This document shows positions 32,967 through 41,485 of a stretch of 48,255 nucleotides of DNA, piece after piece. Source of the stretch: Nocardiopsis salina YIM 90010 (GTDB lineage Bacteria > Actinomycetota > Actinomycetes > Streptosporangiales > Streptosporangiaceae). A model generated the notes under the pieces. It searched no databases, was not told the DNA's origin, and was given only the letters and a program-made list of their open reading frames with translations. Numbering within the stretch: position 1 is the stretch's first letter; every line of letters begins with the position of its first letter. The position numbers and the translations under genes were made by a program. The DNA lies in assembly GCF_000341025.1 (NCBI RefSeq), contig NZ_ANBF01000182.1, positions 1-48,255 of the forward strand, given 5' to 3'.

Positions 32967-33575
32967 TCAGTCCAGCTCGAGGGTGGTCAGGCAGGTGGGG
33001 TCCTCCTCGCCGGTGGAGACCCGTGTACTGCCGCTGTACTCGTCGTGCTCGACGGTGACGGTGGCGTCGATGCCGCTGGGCAGCCAGTACCCGGCGAAGC
33101 CGTTGTCGAAGGTCTGCACGGTCTCCTCCACCAGGACGCTGTCGTCGGCGTCGTCGGTGATGGTCACGTCGATCTCCTCGTCGCGCAGCTCACCCAGGCA
33201 GGTGGTGAGGCTGTGGAAGAAGCAGTCGTGGGTGTGCTCGACGTAGGGCGCCATCGACAGGTAGAAGCGATCCTCGGGCAGGTCGAGCTCGGCCTCCTGG
33301 CCGCCCTCCGGTCCCTCCGAGGCGTCGGAGAGCACGAGGGAGCCGGGCTGCACCGAGGCCATGAGGTCGGTCGGCCGCTCCTCCACCGCCATGGTGTCGA
33401 GGCGGTCGACGACCTCCTCGGGGTCGAGGCCGTCGAGCCCGTGCTCGGCGAGCAGCTCGTCCGCGGAGACCTCTCCCCCGCCGGTGGGGACGTTGCCCTC
33501 GGGTTCGGGGACACTGCAGGCGCTGAGGGCGAGGGCGGCGGTTGTCGCGACCGCGGCCGGTGCCGTGAACTTCAT
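32967..33575 (-). CDS. cueP: CueP-family copper-binding lipoprotein
   Basis: A 202-residue lipoprotein. The signal peptide ends in a lipobox, ALSAC with Cys20 as the lipidated residue. The rest matches CueP, a periplasmic copper-binding protein first known in Salmonella: YLSMAPYVEHTHDCFFHSLT, then TCLGELRDEEIDVTI, EETVQTFDNGFAGYWLPSGI and EEDPTCLTTLELD at the C-terminus. The His/Cys pairs and the final Cys are those expected to bind copper. It is likely attached to the outer face of the cell membrane and buffers copper there. No copper exporter gene is adjacent. It converges with the kinase gene. Confidence 0.8.
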   Translation of the reverse strand: MKFTAPAAVATTAALALSACSVPEPEGNVPTGGGEVSADELLAEHGLDGLDPEEVVDRLDTMAVEERPTDLMASVQPGSLVLSDASEGPEGGQEAELDLPEDRFYLSMAPYVEHTHDCFFHSLTTCLGELRDEEIDVTITDDADDSVLVEETVQTFDNGFAGYWLPSGIDATVTVEHDEYSGSTRVSTGEEDPTCLTTLELD

Positions 33576-33767
33576 GGGGTTGTCCTGTCCGTTGCGGTGG
33601 GGTCGTCGACCGCGGCCAGATTATACCGGGTGCGGGTATCGCCCGCAGCGCCCCCGGGAAAGTGCCGACGCTGCCCGGCACCGCCGCGCCACCGCCCGCA
33701 GCCCCGCGACGACCCGCCACGCCCCGCACTTCCGATCACTTGCCCACAGGCCGCCCTGGACAGCCCA

Positions 33768-33783
33768 TCGAAAACATGTTCGA
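33768..33783 (+). promoter_or_regulatory. LexA-like SOS box upstream of the radical SAM gene
   Basis: TCGAAAACATGTTCGA fits the Gram-positive SOS box TCGAAC-N4-GTTCGA at 11 of 12 fixed positions. It lies 8 bases before the ATG at 33792, so binding would block transcription start. This suggests DNA-damage induction. Confidence 0.6.
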
Positions 33784-33791
33784 ATATGCCC

Positions 33792-34883
33792 ATGCGCTGG
33801 GAGAACCTCCGTGAGGACACCGCCGACGAGACCGCACAGCAGACTTTGTTCGAGGCCCCGCCCCTTCCCGAGCGCGGCACCGGCCGCGCGGGGCTGAGGG
33901 CGCCGGGTCCCGGACCCGTGGAGTCCGGCGGCGACGGCTCCCCCGTGGCCGTGGAGATCCGGGCGCGCTCGATCCTCAACAAGGTCCCGGGCGAGGACCC
34001 CATGTTCCGGTGGACCCTCAACCCGTACCGGGGGTGCGCGCACGCCTGTGTGTACTGCTTCGCGCGGCGCACGCACGAGTACCTGGACCTCGACAGCGGC
34101 CGCGACTTCGACACCCGCATCATGGTCAAGGTCAACGCCGGGGAGCTCCTGCGCGCCGAGCTCGCGAGCCCCGGCTGGGCGGGCGAGCCGGTGGCCATGG
34201 GCACCAACACCGACCCCTACCAGCGGGCGGAGGGCCACTACCGGCTCATGCCGCAGATCATCGGGGCGCTGCGCGACGCCGCCAACCCGTTCTCGCTGCT
34301 CACCAAGGGCCGCCTCGTCCTGCGCGACCTCGACCTCATCGAGGAGGCCTCCCGCGTGACCGACGTCGGCCTGGCGGTCTCGGTCGGGTCGGTGGACGAG
34401 GCGGTGTGGCGGTCGGTGGAACCGGGAACGCCGAGCCCGCGCGCACGCCTGGACGTGGTGCGCCGGTTCGCCGAGCGGGGCCTGAGCTGTTCGGTGCTCA
34501 TGGCGCCGATCCTGCCCGGGCTCACCGATTCCGCGGAGCAGATCGAGGAGACCGTCGCTGCGATCGCCGAGGCCGGGGCGGCTCGCCTCACCCCGATCGT
34601 GCTGCACCTGCGCCCCGGTGCCCGCGAGTGGTACCGGTCGTGGCTGCAACGGGAGCATGCGCACCTGGTGCCCCTGTACCGGGAGCTCTACGGTCGGGGG
34701 TCCTACGCGCCCAAGGCCTACAGCGACGCCGTGGTGGCCGCGGTGCACGAGGCCGCCGCGCGCCACGGGCTCAACGGGCCGGCCGCGCACCGGCCCCGCG
34801 GGGGCGACCGCCGCGTTGCCACCGAGCCGCCAGCCTCCGGCTCACCGCAGCGCCCCGTCCAGCAGCTCTCGCTCGGGTTCTGA
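33792..34883 (+). CDS. Rv2578c-family radical SAM protein
   Basis: A 363-residue radical SAM protein. The cluster-binding motif is CxxxCxxC in RGCAHACVYCFARRTHEYLD with Cys82, Cys86 and Cys89; further family blocks are AMGTNTDPYQRAEGHYRLMP, SLLTKGRLVLRDLDLI and CSVLMAPILPGLTDS. It matches the actinobacterial Rv2578c family, related to spore photoproduct lyase-like radical SAM enzymes; its substrate is not known to me. MRWENL at the start agrees with the Rv2578c N-terminus, so the ATG at 33792 is preferred over the in-frame one at 33786. No ribosome binding site is visible, suggesting a leaderless or very short-leader mRNA just behind the LexA-like box. Confidence 0.85.
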   Translation: MRWENLREDTADETAQQTLFEAPPLPERGTGRAGLRAPGPGPVESGGDGSPVAVEIRARSILNKVPGEDPMFRWTLNPYRGCAHACVYCFARRTHEYLDLDSGRDFDTRIMVKVNAGELLRAELASPGWAGEPVAMGTNTDPYQRAEGHYRLMPQIIGALRDAANPFSLLTKGRLVLRDLDLIEEASRVTDVGLAVSVGSVDEAVWRSVEPGTPSPRARLDVVRRFAERGLSCSVLMAPILPGLTDSAEQIEETVAAIAEAGAARLTPIVLHLRPGAREWYRSWLQREHAHLVPLYRELYGRGSYAPKAYSDAVVAAVHEAAARHGLNGPAAHRPRGGDRRVATEPPASGSPQRPVQQLSLGF

Positions 34884-34904
34884 GGCGCCCCTTGCCCTCC
34901 GGCC

Positions 34905-35702
34905 TCAGTTGCCGAGGCCGTGCCGGGGCACGGTGATTCGCATCTTGGACTGCCCGTGCGGCAGCTCCTCCCAGTCCTCCATGAACTCCGCGTCCAGGCC
35001 GTGCTTGTGCGCCAGGGAGACGAGCGTCTCGGTGCGGTAGTAGAAGTCCTCGCGCAGCACGTGGTGCTCATTGCCCTCGGTGCGGTCGAAGGTGAAGTCG
35101 AAGAACCCGCCGGGGGCCAGGATCCGCTCCACGTGGCCCAGCGCCTCGTCGATGACCTCGATCGGCGAGTGCGAGAAGACGCTGTGGGCGTGCACGACGT
35201 CGAAGTGGTTGCGCGGCAGGAAGTCGAAGGTCAGGTCGTGGGTGAGCGTCAGGTGGGGGAGCTTGTCCTGCAGCCCGTGCTCGGCCAGCACCTTCTTCGC
35301 GGAGATGAGGATGTCCGGCGAGATGTCGATGCCGTAGTAGTCACCGGAATCGAGGTAGTCGATGAAGCGCCACCCGGCGCGCAGGTTTCCGCAGCCGATG
35401 TCGAGCATGCGCTGTCCGGGCTTGAGGCCGTGTTCCTCGACGAGGTAGTCGAACTGCATCTGCCCCAGGGCCATCCAGCGCTTCTCGTTGTGGCTGCCGA
35501 CGGCCTTGCGGGGATCGCGGGCCGTGTCGGAGGCCATCACCGCGCGGTAGTAGGAGACGTGGTCGCGGTGGGTGAGCCGCAACTTCAGGTCACGGGCGGA
35601 GCGGCGCAGGAACGGGCCGATCCGTTCCGGGTGTCGGATCGCGTAGCGGACACGGTGCCCCAAAGAGGAACGATCCGCGGTGAGTGAGGTTCGCTTCGGC
35701 AT
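34905..35702 (-). CDS. Class I SAM-dependent methyltransferase
   Basis: A 265-residue methyltransferase. After a basic N-terminus (residues 1-60, rich in Arg and His) comes the SAM motif MLDIGCGNLRAGWRFIDYL near 100, YYGIDISPDILISAKKVLAE near 125, and NHFDVVHAHSVFSHSPIEVI near 160, then the post-motif RILAPGGFFDFTFD. The ATG at 35702 is chosen; the preceding in-frame sequence is low complexity. It converges on the radical SAM gene with 21 bases between. The substrate is unknown. A role in cell-surface glycan or lipid methylation is possible but unsupported. Confidence 0.8.
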   Translation of the reverse strand: MPKRTSLTADRSSLGHRVRYAIRHPERIGPFLRRSARDLKLRLTHRDHVSYYRAVMASDTARDPRKAVGSHNEKRWMALGQMQFDYLVEEHGLKPGQRMLDIGCGNLRAGWRFIDYLDSGDYYGIDISPDILISAKKVLAEHGLQDKLPHLTLTHDLTFDFLPRNHFDVVHAHSVFSHSPIEVIDEALGHVERILAPGGFFDFTFDRTEGNEHHVLREDFYYRTETLVSLAHKHGLDAEFMEDWEELPHGQSKMRITVPRHGLGN

Positions 35703-36114
35703 CGGTTCTTCGTTGCCTTCTCGGTCGGTCGCCCAGGCGCCGTGACGCTCCGGGTAGCGGGAACACGTCACGTCCGCGGGCCGGGTGCGCGGGGGGCCGC
35801 ACCGTCGCGGACGGGGACCCAGGCTCTCACGCGCACGCGCTTGCGTGGGTCGGGGACGCGCACTGTTTCCCGCGCCGACACCGGCCGTGGCCGGCACCGA
35901 GACGGCGACGTGATCGCGGCCCGTTCAGAACCCCCCGTTCTTCTGGACCCGGAATCCCCGTGTGTGGGATCCATGAAACCACTTCCCCATTCGGTGTCAA
36001 AACCTGTCGGCTCCCCCGAACCCGAGCTCCGCTGAACGGGACACCGGGCACCGAGCAGGCCCATTCACGTGGATCGGAAACGCCGCCGCGACAACCCCGC
36101 GCGGATGTCGGGCA
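35703..36114. other. Intergenic region without a convincing gene
   Basis: About 410 bases between divergent genes. Open frames here have no start signals or domains. The last 30 bases before 36144 contain the promoter listed next. Confidence 0.5.
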
Positions 36115-36143
36115 TTGACCCTCCGCCCACCGTTCCCTACAGT
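36115..36143 (+). promoter_or_regulatory. Sigma-70-like promoter of the pyrimidine catabolism operon
   Basis: TTGACC (36115-36120), 17-base spacer, TACAGT (36138-36143): a good match to the housekeeping consensus, leaving a leader of about 75 bases before ATG 36224. Confidence 0.6.
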
Positions 36144-36223
36144 TCGGCGACACGCGCACCGCCTACTCACCCAGCGTTCTGAGCCGCCCACCCGGCGGCA
36201 CTCTTCCGAGGAACGAGGCAAGC

Positions 36224-37066
36224 ATGCCGCACAACGTCCGTGCAGCACTCGTCCAGACCGAATGGACCGGCGACACCGAATCCGTGCTCGCGGCCCACGA
36301 AGAATACGCGCGGGACGCAGCCGCGCAGGGAGCCCGGGTCATCGGCTTCCAGGAAGTGTTCAACGCCCCGTATTTCTGCCAGGTCCAGGACCCCGAACAC
36401 CACAAGTGGTCCGAACCGGTTCCGGACGGCCCCACCGTCACCCGCTTTTCCGCCCTGGCCCGTGAGCTGGACATGGTCATGGTGCTTCCGGTCTTCGAGG
36501 TCGAGGGCCCCGGCTTCTACTACAACACCGCCGCGGTGATCGACGCCGACGGAACCTACCTCGGCAAGTACCGCAAACACCACATTCCGCAGGTCAAAGG
36601 GTTCTGGGAGAAGTTCTACTTCCGCCCCGGGAACCTGGGCTGGCCGGTCTTCGACACTGCGGTCGGGCGCATCGGCGTCTACATCTGCTACGACCGCCAC
36701 TTCCCGGAGGGATGGAGGGCCCTGGGGCTGGCCGGCGCCCAGCTGGTCTACAACCCCTCGGCGACCCACCGCGGCCTCTCCTCCTACCTGTGGAAACTCG
36801 AACAGCCCGCCGCCGCGGTGGCCAACGCCTACTACATCGCCGCCATCAACCGTGTGGGTGTGGAGGAGTACGGCGACAACGACTTCTACGGGACCAGCTA
36901 TTTCGTGGACCCGCGCGGCCGGTTCGTGGGGGAAGTCGCCTCCGACACCTCCCCCGAGCTGGTCGTGCGCGACCTCGACCTCGGCATGGTCGACGAGGTC
37001 AGGCAGCAGTGGGCCTTCTACCGCGACCGCCGCCCGGACGCCTACAACCCCCTCGTCGAAGGCTAG
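36224..37066 (+). CDS. Nitrilase-superfamily amidohydrolase, probable beta-ureidopropionase
   Basis: A 280-residue carbon-nitrogen hydrolase. The Glu-Lys-Cys triad is visible as Glu44 in GFQEVFNAPYF, Lys118 in YRKHHIPQVKGFWEKFYF and Cys155 in YICYDRHFPEGWRALGLAG. The length and the DRHFPEG and NPSATHRGLSSYLWKLEQP blocks agree with beta-ureidopropionase/N-carbamoylputrescine amidase. In the operon with dihydropyrimidinase it should split N-carbamoyl-beta-alanine into beta-alanine, CO2 and ammonia, the last step of reductive pyrimidine breakdown in the cytoplasm. ACGAGGCAAGC precedes the ATG; the dihydropyrimidinase gene follows 9 bases later. Confidence 0.85.
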   Translation: MPHNVRAALVQTEWTGDTESVLAAHEEYARDAAAQGARVIGFQEVFNAPYFCQVQDPEHHKWSEPVPDGPTVTRFSALARELDMVMVLPVFEVEGPGFYYNTAAVIDADGTYLGKYRKHHIPQVKGFWEKFYFRPGNLGWPVFDTAVGRIGVYICYDRHFPEGWRALGLAGAQLVYNPSATHRGLSSYLWKLEQPAAAVANAYYIAAINRVGVEEYGDNDFYGTSYFVDPRGRFVGEVASDTSPELVVRDLDLGMVDEVRQQWAFYRDRRPDAYNPLVEG

Positions 37067-37075
37067 GAGCTCCCC

Positions 37076-38482
37076 ATGACACGCACCCTCATCACCGGCG
37101 GACTGGTCGTGACCGCGGCCGAGGAGACCGAGGCAGACGTCCTCGTCGAGGACGAGAAGGTCGTTGCTCTCGCCCTGCGCGGCAGCGACGATGCACAGGC
37201 ATGGGCCCGCAGCGGCGCCAGGACCATCGACGCGACCGGACACTACGTCGTCCCGGGCGGCGTGGACCCCCACACGCACATGGAGATGCCGTTCGGCGGC
37301 ACCTACGCCTCCGACACCTTCGAGACCGGGACCCGCGCCGCCGCCTGGGGCGGGACCACCACCATCGTCGACTTCGCCATCCAGCGCCCGGGCGAGCCGG
37401 TCCGGTCCGGGGTGGAGACGTGGATGGGCAAGGCCGACGGCAACTGCGCCGTCGACTACTCCTTCCACTCGATCCTGTCCGACGTCAACGAGTCCTCCCT
37501 GAAGGAGATGGACACGCTCGTCGACGAGGGCATCACCTCCTTCAAGCTGTTCATGGCCTACCCGGGTGTGTTCTACAGCGACGACGGGCAGATCCTGCGG
37601 GCCATGCAGCGCGGTGCCTCCAACGGGGCGCTGACGATGATGCACGCCGAGAACGGCATCGCCATCGACGTGCTGGTCGAGCAGGCGCTGGCCGAGGGGC
37701 GCACCGACCCGCGCTACCACGGTGAGGTGCGCAAGGCGTTGTTGGAGTCGGAGGCCACCCACCGGGCCATCCAGCTCGCCCGGGTGGCGGGTTCCCCGCT
37801 GTACGTGGTGCACGTGTCCGCGCAGGAGGCGGTGGAGGAGCTCGCGCGCGCCCGTGGCAAGGGGCTGAACGTGTTCGGCGAGACCTGCCCGCAGTACCTG
37901 TTCCTGGACGTCGAGAACCTGGCCGAGCCGGACTTCGGCGGCGCCAAGTACGTGTGCTCGACCCCGCTGCGCCCCAAGGAGCACCAGGAACACCTGTGGC
38001 GGGCGCTGCGCACCAACGACCTGTCCGTGGTCTCCACCGACCACTGCCCGTTCTGCTTCACCGGGCAGAAGGACCTCGGCAAGGGCGACTTCTCCAAGAT
38101 CCCCAACGGCATGCCGGGGGTGGAGAACCGCATGGACCTGCTGCACCAGGCGGTGGTGGAGGGGCGCATCAACCGGCGGCGGTGGATCGAGATCGCCTGC
38201 GCCACCCCATCGCGCATGTTCGGCCTGTACCCGAAGAAGGGCACGATCACCCCGGGCGCCGACGCCGACCTGGTGGTCTACGACCCCTCGGCCCGGCACA
38301 CGATCTCCGCCGAGACCCACCACATGAACGTGGACTACTCCGCCTACGAGGGCATCGGCGTGACCGGCAAGGCGCGCACGGTGCTCTCGCGCGGCCGTGT
38401 GGTGATCGACGACGACACCTACCTGGGCGAGGCCGGACACGGCCGGTTCGTGCCCAGGTCCACCTGTCAGTACCTGGTCTGA
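37076..38482 (+). CDS. hydA: Dihydropyrimidinase (D-hydantoinase)
   Basis: A 468-residue amidohydrolase of normal length. Seen: the metal-binding His66/His68 in VDPHTHMEMPFGGT, Lys157 in SFKLFMAYPGVF, the residue carbamylated to bridge two zincs, His residues in MMHAENG and VVHVSAQEA, and Asp in STDHCPFCF. C-terminal GTITPGADADLVVYDP closes the beta sandwich. It opens 5,6-dihydrouracil/dihydrothymine to the N-carbamoyl amino acid, the substrate of the neighbouring amidohydrolase. Confidence 0.92.
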   Translation: MTRTLITGGLVVTAAEETEADVLVEDEKVVALALRGSDDAQAWARSGARTIDATGHYVVPGGVDPHTHMEMPFGGTYASDTFETGTRAAAWGGTTTIVDFAIQRPGEPVRSGVETWMGKADGNCAVDYSFHSILSDVNESSLKEMDTLVDEGITSFKLFMAYPGVFYSDDGQILRAMQRGASNGALTMMHAENGIAIDVLVEQALAEGRTDPRYHGEVRKALLESEATHRAIQLARVAGSPLYVVHVSAQEAVEELARARGKGLNVFGETCPQYLFLDVENLAEPDFGGAKYVCSTPLRPKEHQEHLWRALRTNDLSVVSTDHCPFCFTGQKDLGKGDFSKIPNGMPGVENRMDLLHQAVVEGRINRRRWIEIACATPSRMFGLYPKKGTITPGADADLVVYDPSARHTISAETHHMNVDYSAYEGIGVTGKARTVLSRGRVVIDDDTYLGEAGHGRFVPRSTCQYLV

Positions 38483-38493
38483 GGAGGCCGCAC

Positions 38494-39519
38494 GTGGACA
38501 TCGGACTCGTCCTGCAGACCGACCCTCCCGCCGACACCCTGGTGGAGCGCATGGTGGCCGCCGAGCGGCAGGGGTTCACCCACGGGTGGACCTTCGACTC
38601 GGTGGTGCTGTGGCAGGAACCCTTCGTCATCTACAGCCGCATCCTGGAACGCACCCGGCGCCTGCGTGTGGGGCCGATGGTGACCAACCCCAGCACGCGC
38701 AGCTGGGAGGTCACGGCTTCGCTGTTCGCCACCCTCAACGACATGTTCGGCAACCGGACGGTGTGCGGCATCGGCCGGGGCGACTCGGCGATGCGGGTGG
38801 CGGGGCGCAAGCCGGCCACGCTCGCGCGGTTGGGTGCGGCGATGGCGGCGATCAAGGACCTCGCCGAGGGCCGGGAGGCCGACGTCGAGGGTACTGCCAT
38901 GCACCTGCCGTGGGTGCGTGAGGGGCAGCTGCCCGTGTGGATGGGCGCTTACGGCCCCAAGGCCCTGGACCTGGTGGGGCGGCGGGCCGACGGGTTCATC
39001 CTGCAGCTGGCCGACCCGTACCTGACCGAGTGGATGGTCCGGGCAGTACGGGCGGCGGCCGTCTCGGAGGGGCGCGACCCCGACGAGGTGCGCATCTGCG
39101 TGGCCGCTCCGGCCTATGTCACCGACGGCTCCCGGCAGGCCGGAGACCACGCGCGCGAGCAGTGCCGCTGGTTCGGGGGGATGGTCGGCAACCACGTCGC
39201 CGACCTGGTGGAGCGCTACGGCGACTCCTCCGACGCGGTGCCCCAGGAGCTGACCGACTACATCCGGGCGCGCCAGGGCTACGACTACAGCCACCACGGG
39301 CGGGTGGACAACCCCGACACCGAATTCGTGCCCGACTCGATCGTGGACCGGTTCTGCCTGATCGGCACGCCCGAGGAGCACGTGGCCAAGCTGGAACGTC
39401 TGCGTGCGGCCGGGGCGGACCAGTTCGCGGTGTATGCGATGCACGACGACGTCGACGGGGTCATCGAGTCCTACGGCAGGGACGTGATCCCCTCCGTCTC
39501 GGGTGGCGGACCGGTCTGA
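38494..39519 (+). CDS. LLM-class (F420-dependent-like) oxidoreductase
   Basis: A 341-residue luciferase-like TIM-barrel protein: HGWTFDSVVLWQEPFVIYSR near residue 30, LRVGPMVTNPSTRSWEVTAS near 53, CGIGRGDSAMRVAGRKPATL, and LPVWMGAYGPKALDLVGRRA near 148. This matches the LLM subfamily that co-occurs with dihydropyrimidinase (TIGR03842 in my memory). Actinomycete members mostly use coenzyme F420. A role in the first, reducing step of uracil breakdown, or a side step of it, is suggested only by context. GGAGG lies 8 bases before the GTG. Confidence 0.85.
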   Translation: MDIGLVLQTDPPADTLVERMVAAERQGFTHGWTFDSVVLWQEPFVIYSRILERTRRLRVGPMVTNPSTRSWEVTASLFATLNDMFGNRTVCGIGRGDSAMRVAGRKPATLARLGAAMAAIKDLAEGREADVEGTAMHLPWVREGQLPVWMGAYGPKALDLVGRRADGFILQLADPYLTEWMVRAVRAAAVSEGRDPDEVRICVAAPAYVTDGSRQAGDHAREQCRWFGGMVGNHVADLVERYGDSSDAVPQELTDYIRARQGYDYSHHGRVDNPDTEFVPDSIVDRFCLIGTPEEHVAKLERLRAAGADQFAVYAMHDDVDGVIESYGRDVIPSVSGGGPV

Positions 39520-39531
39520 CACCGCGGGGAG

Positions 39532-39577
39532 CTTGTTACCAGAGCCGGTTTGCGCCGAATGTGGCTCCGGTAACAAG
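39532..39577. terminator. Bidirectional terminator
   Basis: A 15-bp inverted repeat with one mismatch (39532-39546 with 39563-39577), CTTGTTACC...GGTAACAAG, in the 72-base gap between two convergent operons. Confidence 0.75.
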
Positions 39578-39591
39578 ATCCCGGTCGGGGT

Positions 39592-40194
39592 TCAAAGCCA
39601 GTCGTGTTCGCGGGCGTGGCGGGCGGCTTCGTGCCGGCTGCGGCTCTGGGTCTTGCCCATGGCGTTGGACAGGTAGTTGCGCACGGTGCCCTCGGCCAGG
39701 TGCAGGCGGGCGGCGATCTCTGCGACCGAATATCCGTGCCCGGTCTCGCGCAGCACGTCGAGCTCGCGGTCGGTGAGCGGGCAGTCGTCGATGATGGCGA
39801 GCGCGGACACGTCCGGGTCGATCCACCGCCGCCCCTCGTGCAGGGCCGCGATGACCGAGGCGATGTGGGAGGGGTCGGCGGACTTGCTGACGAACCCCTG
39901 CACGCCCAGTTCCAGGGCCCGGCGCAGCACCCCGGGCCGGGCGTGGCGAGTGAGCATGAGCACCACCTGGTCGGGCCGTTCGCGGCGCAACCTGGCGAGC
40001 GCGGCCAGTCCGTCGGTCCCGGGCATCTCCAGGTCGATGACCAGCACGTCGGGGTGGTGTTCGAGCGCGGCACGCACGGCCCCGTCGCCCTCCTCGGCCT
40101 CGGCGAGCACCGTGACGTCGCCTTCCAGGGGCAGCAGCGAGGCCAGTGCGGAACGCAGGAGGGCCTCGTCGTCGGCCAGGACCACGGTGGTCAT
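39592..40194 (-). CDS. NarL/LuxR-type response regulator
   Basis: A 200-residue two-component regulator. The receiver domain (residues 1-120) shows the acidic pair in VVLADDEALLR, the phospho-accepting Asp in VLVIDLEMPGTDG and Lys in GFVSKSADPSH. The C-terminal helix-turn-helix is LTDRELDVLRETGHGYSVAE, then IAARLHLAEGTVRNYLSNAM. The start codon overlaps the sensor kinase stop by ATGA. It may act on the divergent DUF418 gene or its own promoter, where an inverted repeat is seen (41389-41426). Confidence 0.92.
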   Translation of the reverse strand: MTTVVLADDEALLRSALASLLPLEGDVTVLAEAEEGDGAVRAALEHHPDVLVIDLEMPGTDGLAALARLRRERPDQVVLMLTRHARPGVLRRALELGVQGFVSKSADPSHIASVIAALHEGRRWIDPDVSALAIIDDCPLTDRELDVLRETGHGYSVAEIAARLHLAEGTVRNYLSNAMGKTQSRSRHEAARHAREHDWL

Positions 40195-41327
40195 CGCTCG
40201 TCCTTCCTTGCGGCGGGGGCGGCTTCGGGGCGGGGCAGTGAAGCAGCGGTGTGGAACCGGGTTCCGTCCTGTTCCACCGCCAGTGTTCCCCCGTGCTCGG
40301 CCAGGCGCTCGCGCAGGCGCGCGAGCCCGCTGATCGCGGGCGGCCCATCGGTGTGCGCGCCGTCGTTGGCCACGGCGAGGTCGCCGCCGTCGAGGGTGAT
40401 CCAGACCCGGGCGGCCTCGCTGTGACGCAGAATGTTGGTGGTGGTCTCCCGCAGGACCTGGCCGAGCAGCGCGTCGGTGCCGGGGGCGGGCTCGGCCCCG
40501 CGTTCGGCGTGCACCGCGATGCCGGCGGCCTCGAGCAGGTTCTTGGCGTTCTCCAGTTCCGCGGTCAGGTTGAGGCGGCGCTGGGCGTGGGCGAGCTCCC
40601 TGGTCTCGGTGATGGTGTCGCCGACCAGGGTGTGCACCTCGTCGAGTTCGTGTTCGACGCCTCGCAGGTCGCTGTGCAGGAGCTTGCGGGCCAGGGCAAC
40701 CTTGAGCTTGACCACGTGCAGCGTGTGGCCCTGGATGTCGTGCAGGTCGCCGGCGAAGCGCACCCGCTCGCGCATGACCGCCACCTCGGCCTCGCGTCTG
40801 CGGGCCCGGTCCAGCTCCGCGACGAGCTCCTGCACCGCCTGACCCAGGACGATCAGGCCCACGCCGCCGGCGGCCACACAGGCGGACACGAACACGAACA
40901 GGGCCGTTGCCCCGAGGCCCTCGCCGCTCTGCAGCACCGGCCGCAGCGCCAGGACGGCCACCGCGAACACGGCGATCGCGGTGAGGGCGGCCCGGCGCCG
41001 GCGCGGGTGTTCGAACACGGTCAGGGAGGCCACGGTCGCGAACCCGAAGACGCTGGTAGCGGCGCCGAAGACCAACACCCCCGCCGCCCACACGGCCGCG
41101 GTCAGCACGAGCCCCGGCACGGCGACGGAGGCGAAACGGCCGGCCCGCCACCGGTCGAGCACGATCAGGGTCACAGCCAGACCGGCTCCCATGAGCAGCG
41201 CATCCGGCCAGCCGTCGGCGTCGGTGGCCACCAGCAGCGCCCCGACGGCCGAGACGGACGCGAAGACGATGTCCAGGTTGAGTCTGCGCAGCCGCCCCTG
41301 CGCCTCGTCGGTCAGTTCGGACGTCAT
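40191..41327 (-). CDS. HisKA_3-type sensor histidine kinase
   Basis: A 378-residue membrane kinase. The first about 165 residues form four to six membrane segments (for instance VFASVSAVGALLV, ALLMGAGLAVTLIVL, VPGLVLTAAVWAAGVLVFGA, ALTAIAVFAVAVLAL and ALFVFVSACVAAGGVGLIVL). The phospho-accepting His lies in RVRFAGDLHDIQGHTLHVVK near residue 200. The ATPase domain is LLGQVLRETTTNILRHSEAA with the N-box, then LRERLAEHGGTLAVEQDGT, lacking a long lid. It resembles DesK-type sensors of membrane state. It is coupled to the response regulator. Confidence 0.9.
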   Translation of the reverse strand: MTSELTDEAQGRLRRLNLDIVFASVSAVGALLVATDADGWPDALLMGAGLAVTLIVLDRWRAGRFASVAVPGLVLTAAVWAAGVLVFGAATSVFGFATVASLTVFEHPRRRRAALTAIAVFAVAVLALRPVLQSGEGLGATALFVFVSACVAAGGVGLIVLGQAVQELVAELDRARRREAEVAVMRERVRFAGDLHDIQGHTLHVVKLKVALARKLLHSDLRGVEHELDEVHTLVGDTITETRELAHAQRRLNLTAELENAKNLLEAAGIAVHAERGAEPAPGTDALLGQVLRETTTNILRHSEAARVWITLDGGDLAVANDGAHTDGPPAISGLARLRERLAEHGGTLAVEQDGTRFHTAASLPRPEAAPAARKDER

Positions 41328-41388
41328 GCACGCCCCTCCCCTGTTGTTCGCACCGCCCCAGTCTCCTCGGCGGCGCCCGTGCCCACCA

Positions 41389-41426
41389 GTGACACCACGT
41401 CACGGGTGGGAGCACACACGTGTCAC
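41389..41426. promoter_or_regulatory. Inverted repeat in the divergent promoter region
   Basis: GTGACAC at 41389-41395 and GTGTCAC at 41420-41426, with ACGTCAC and CACGTG-like sequence between. It lies between the sensor kinase and the DUF418 gene and may be the response regulator site. Confidence 0.35.
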
Positions 41427-41485
41427 AGGGATCCGGTGACACGGCCGCACTGCCCCGCGGGGGCGGTGCGGGCGAGGCTTTCCGC

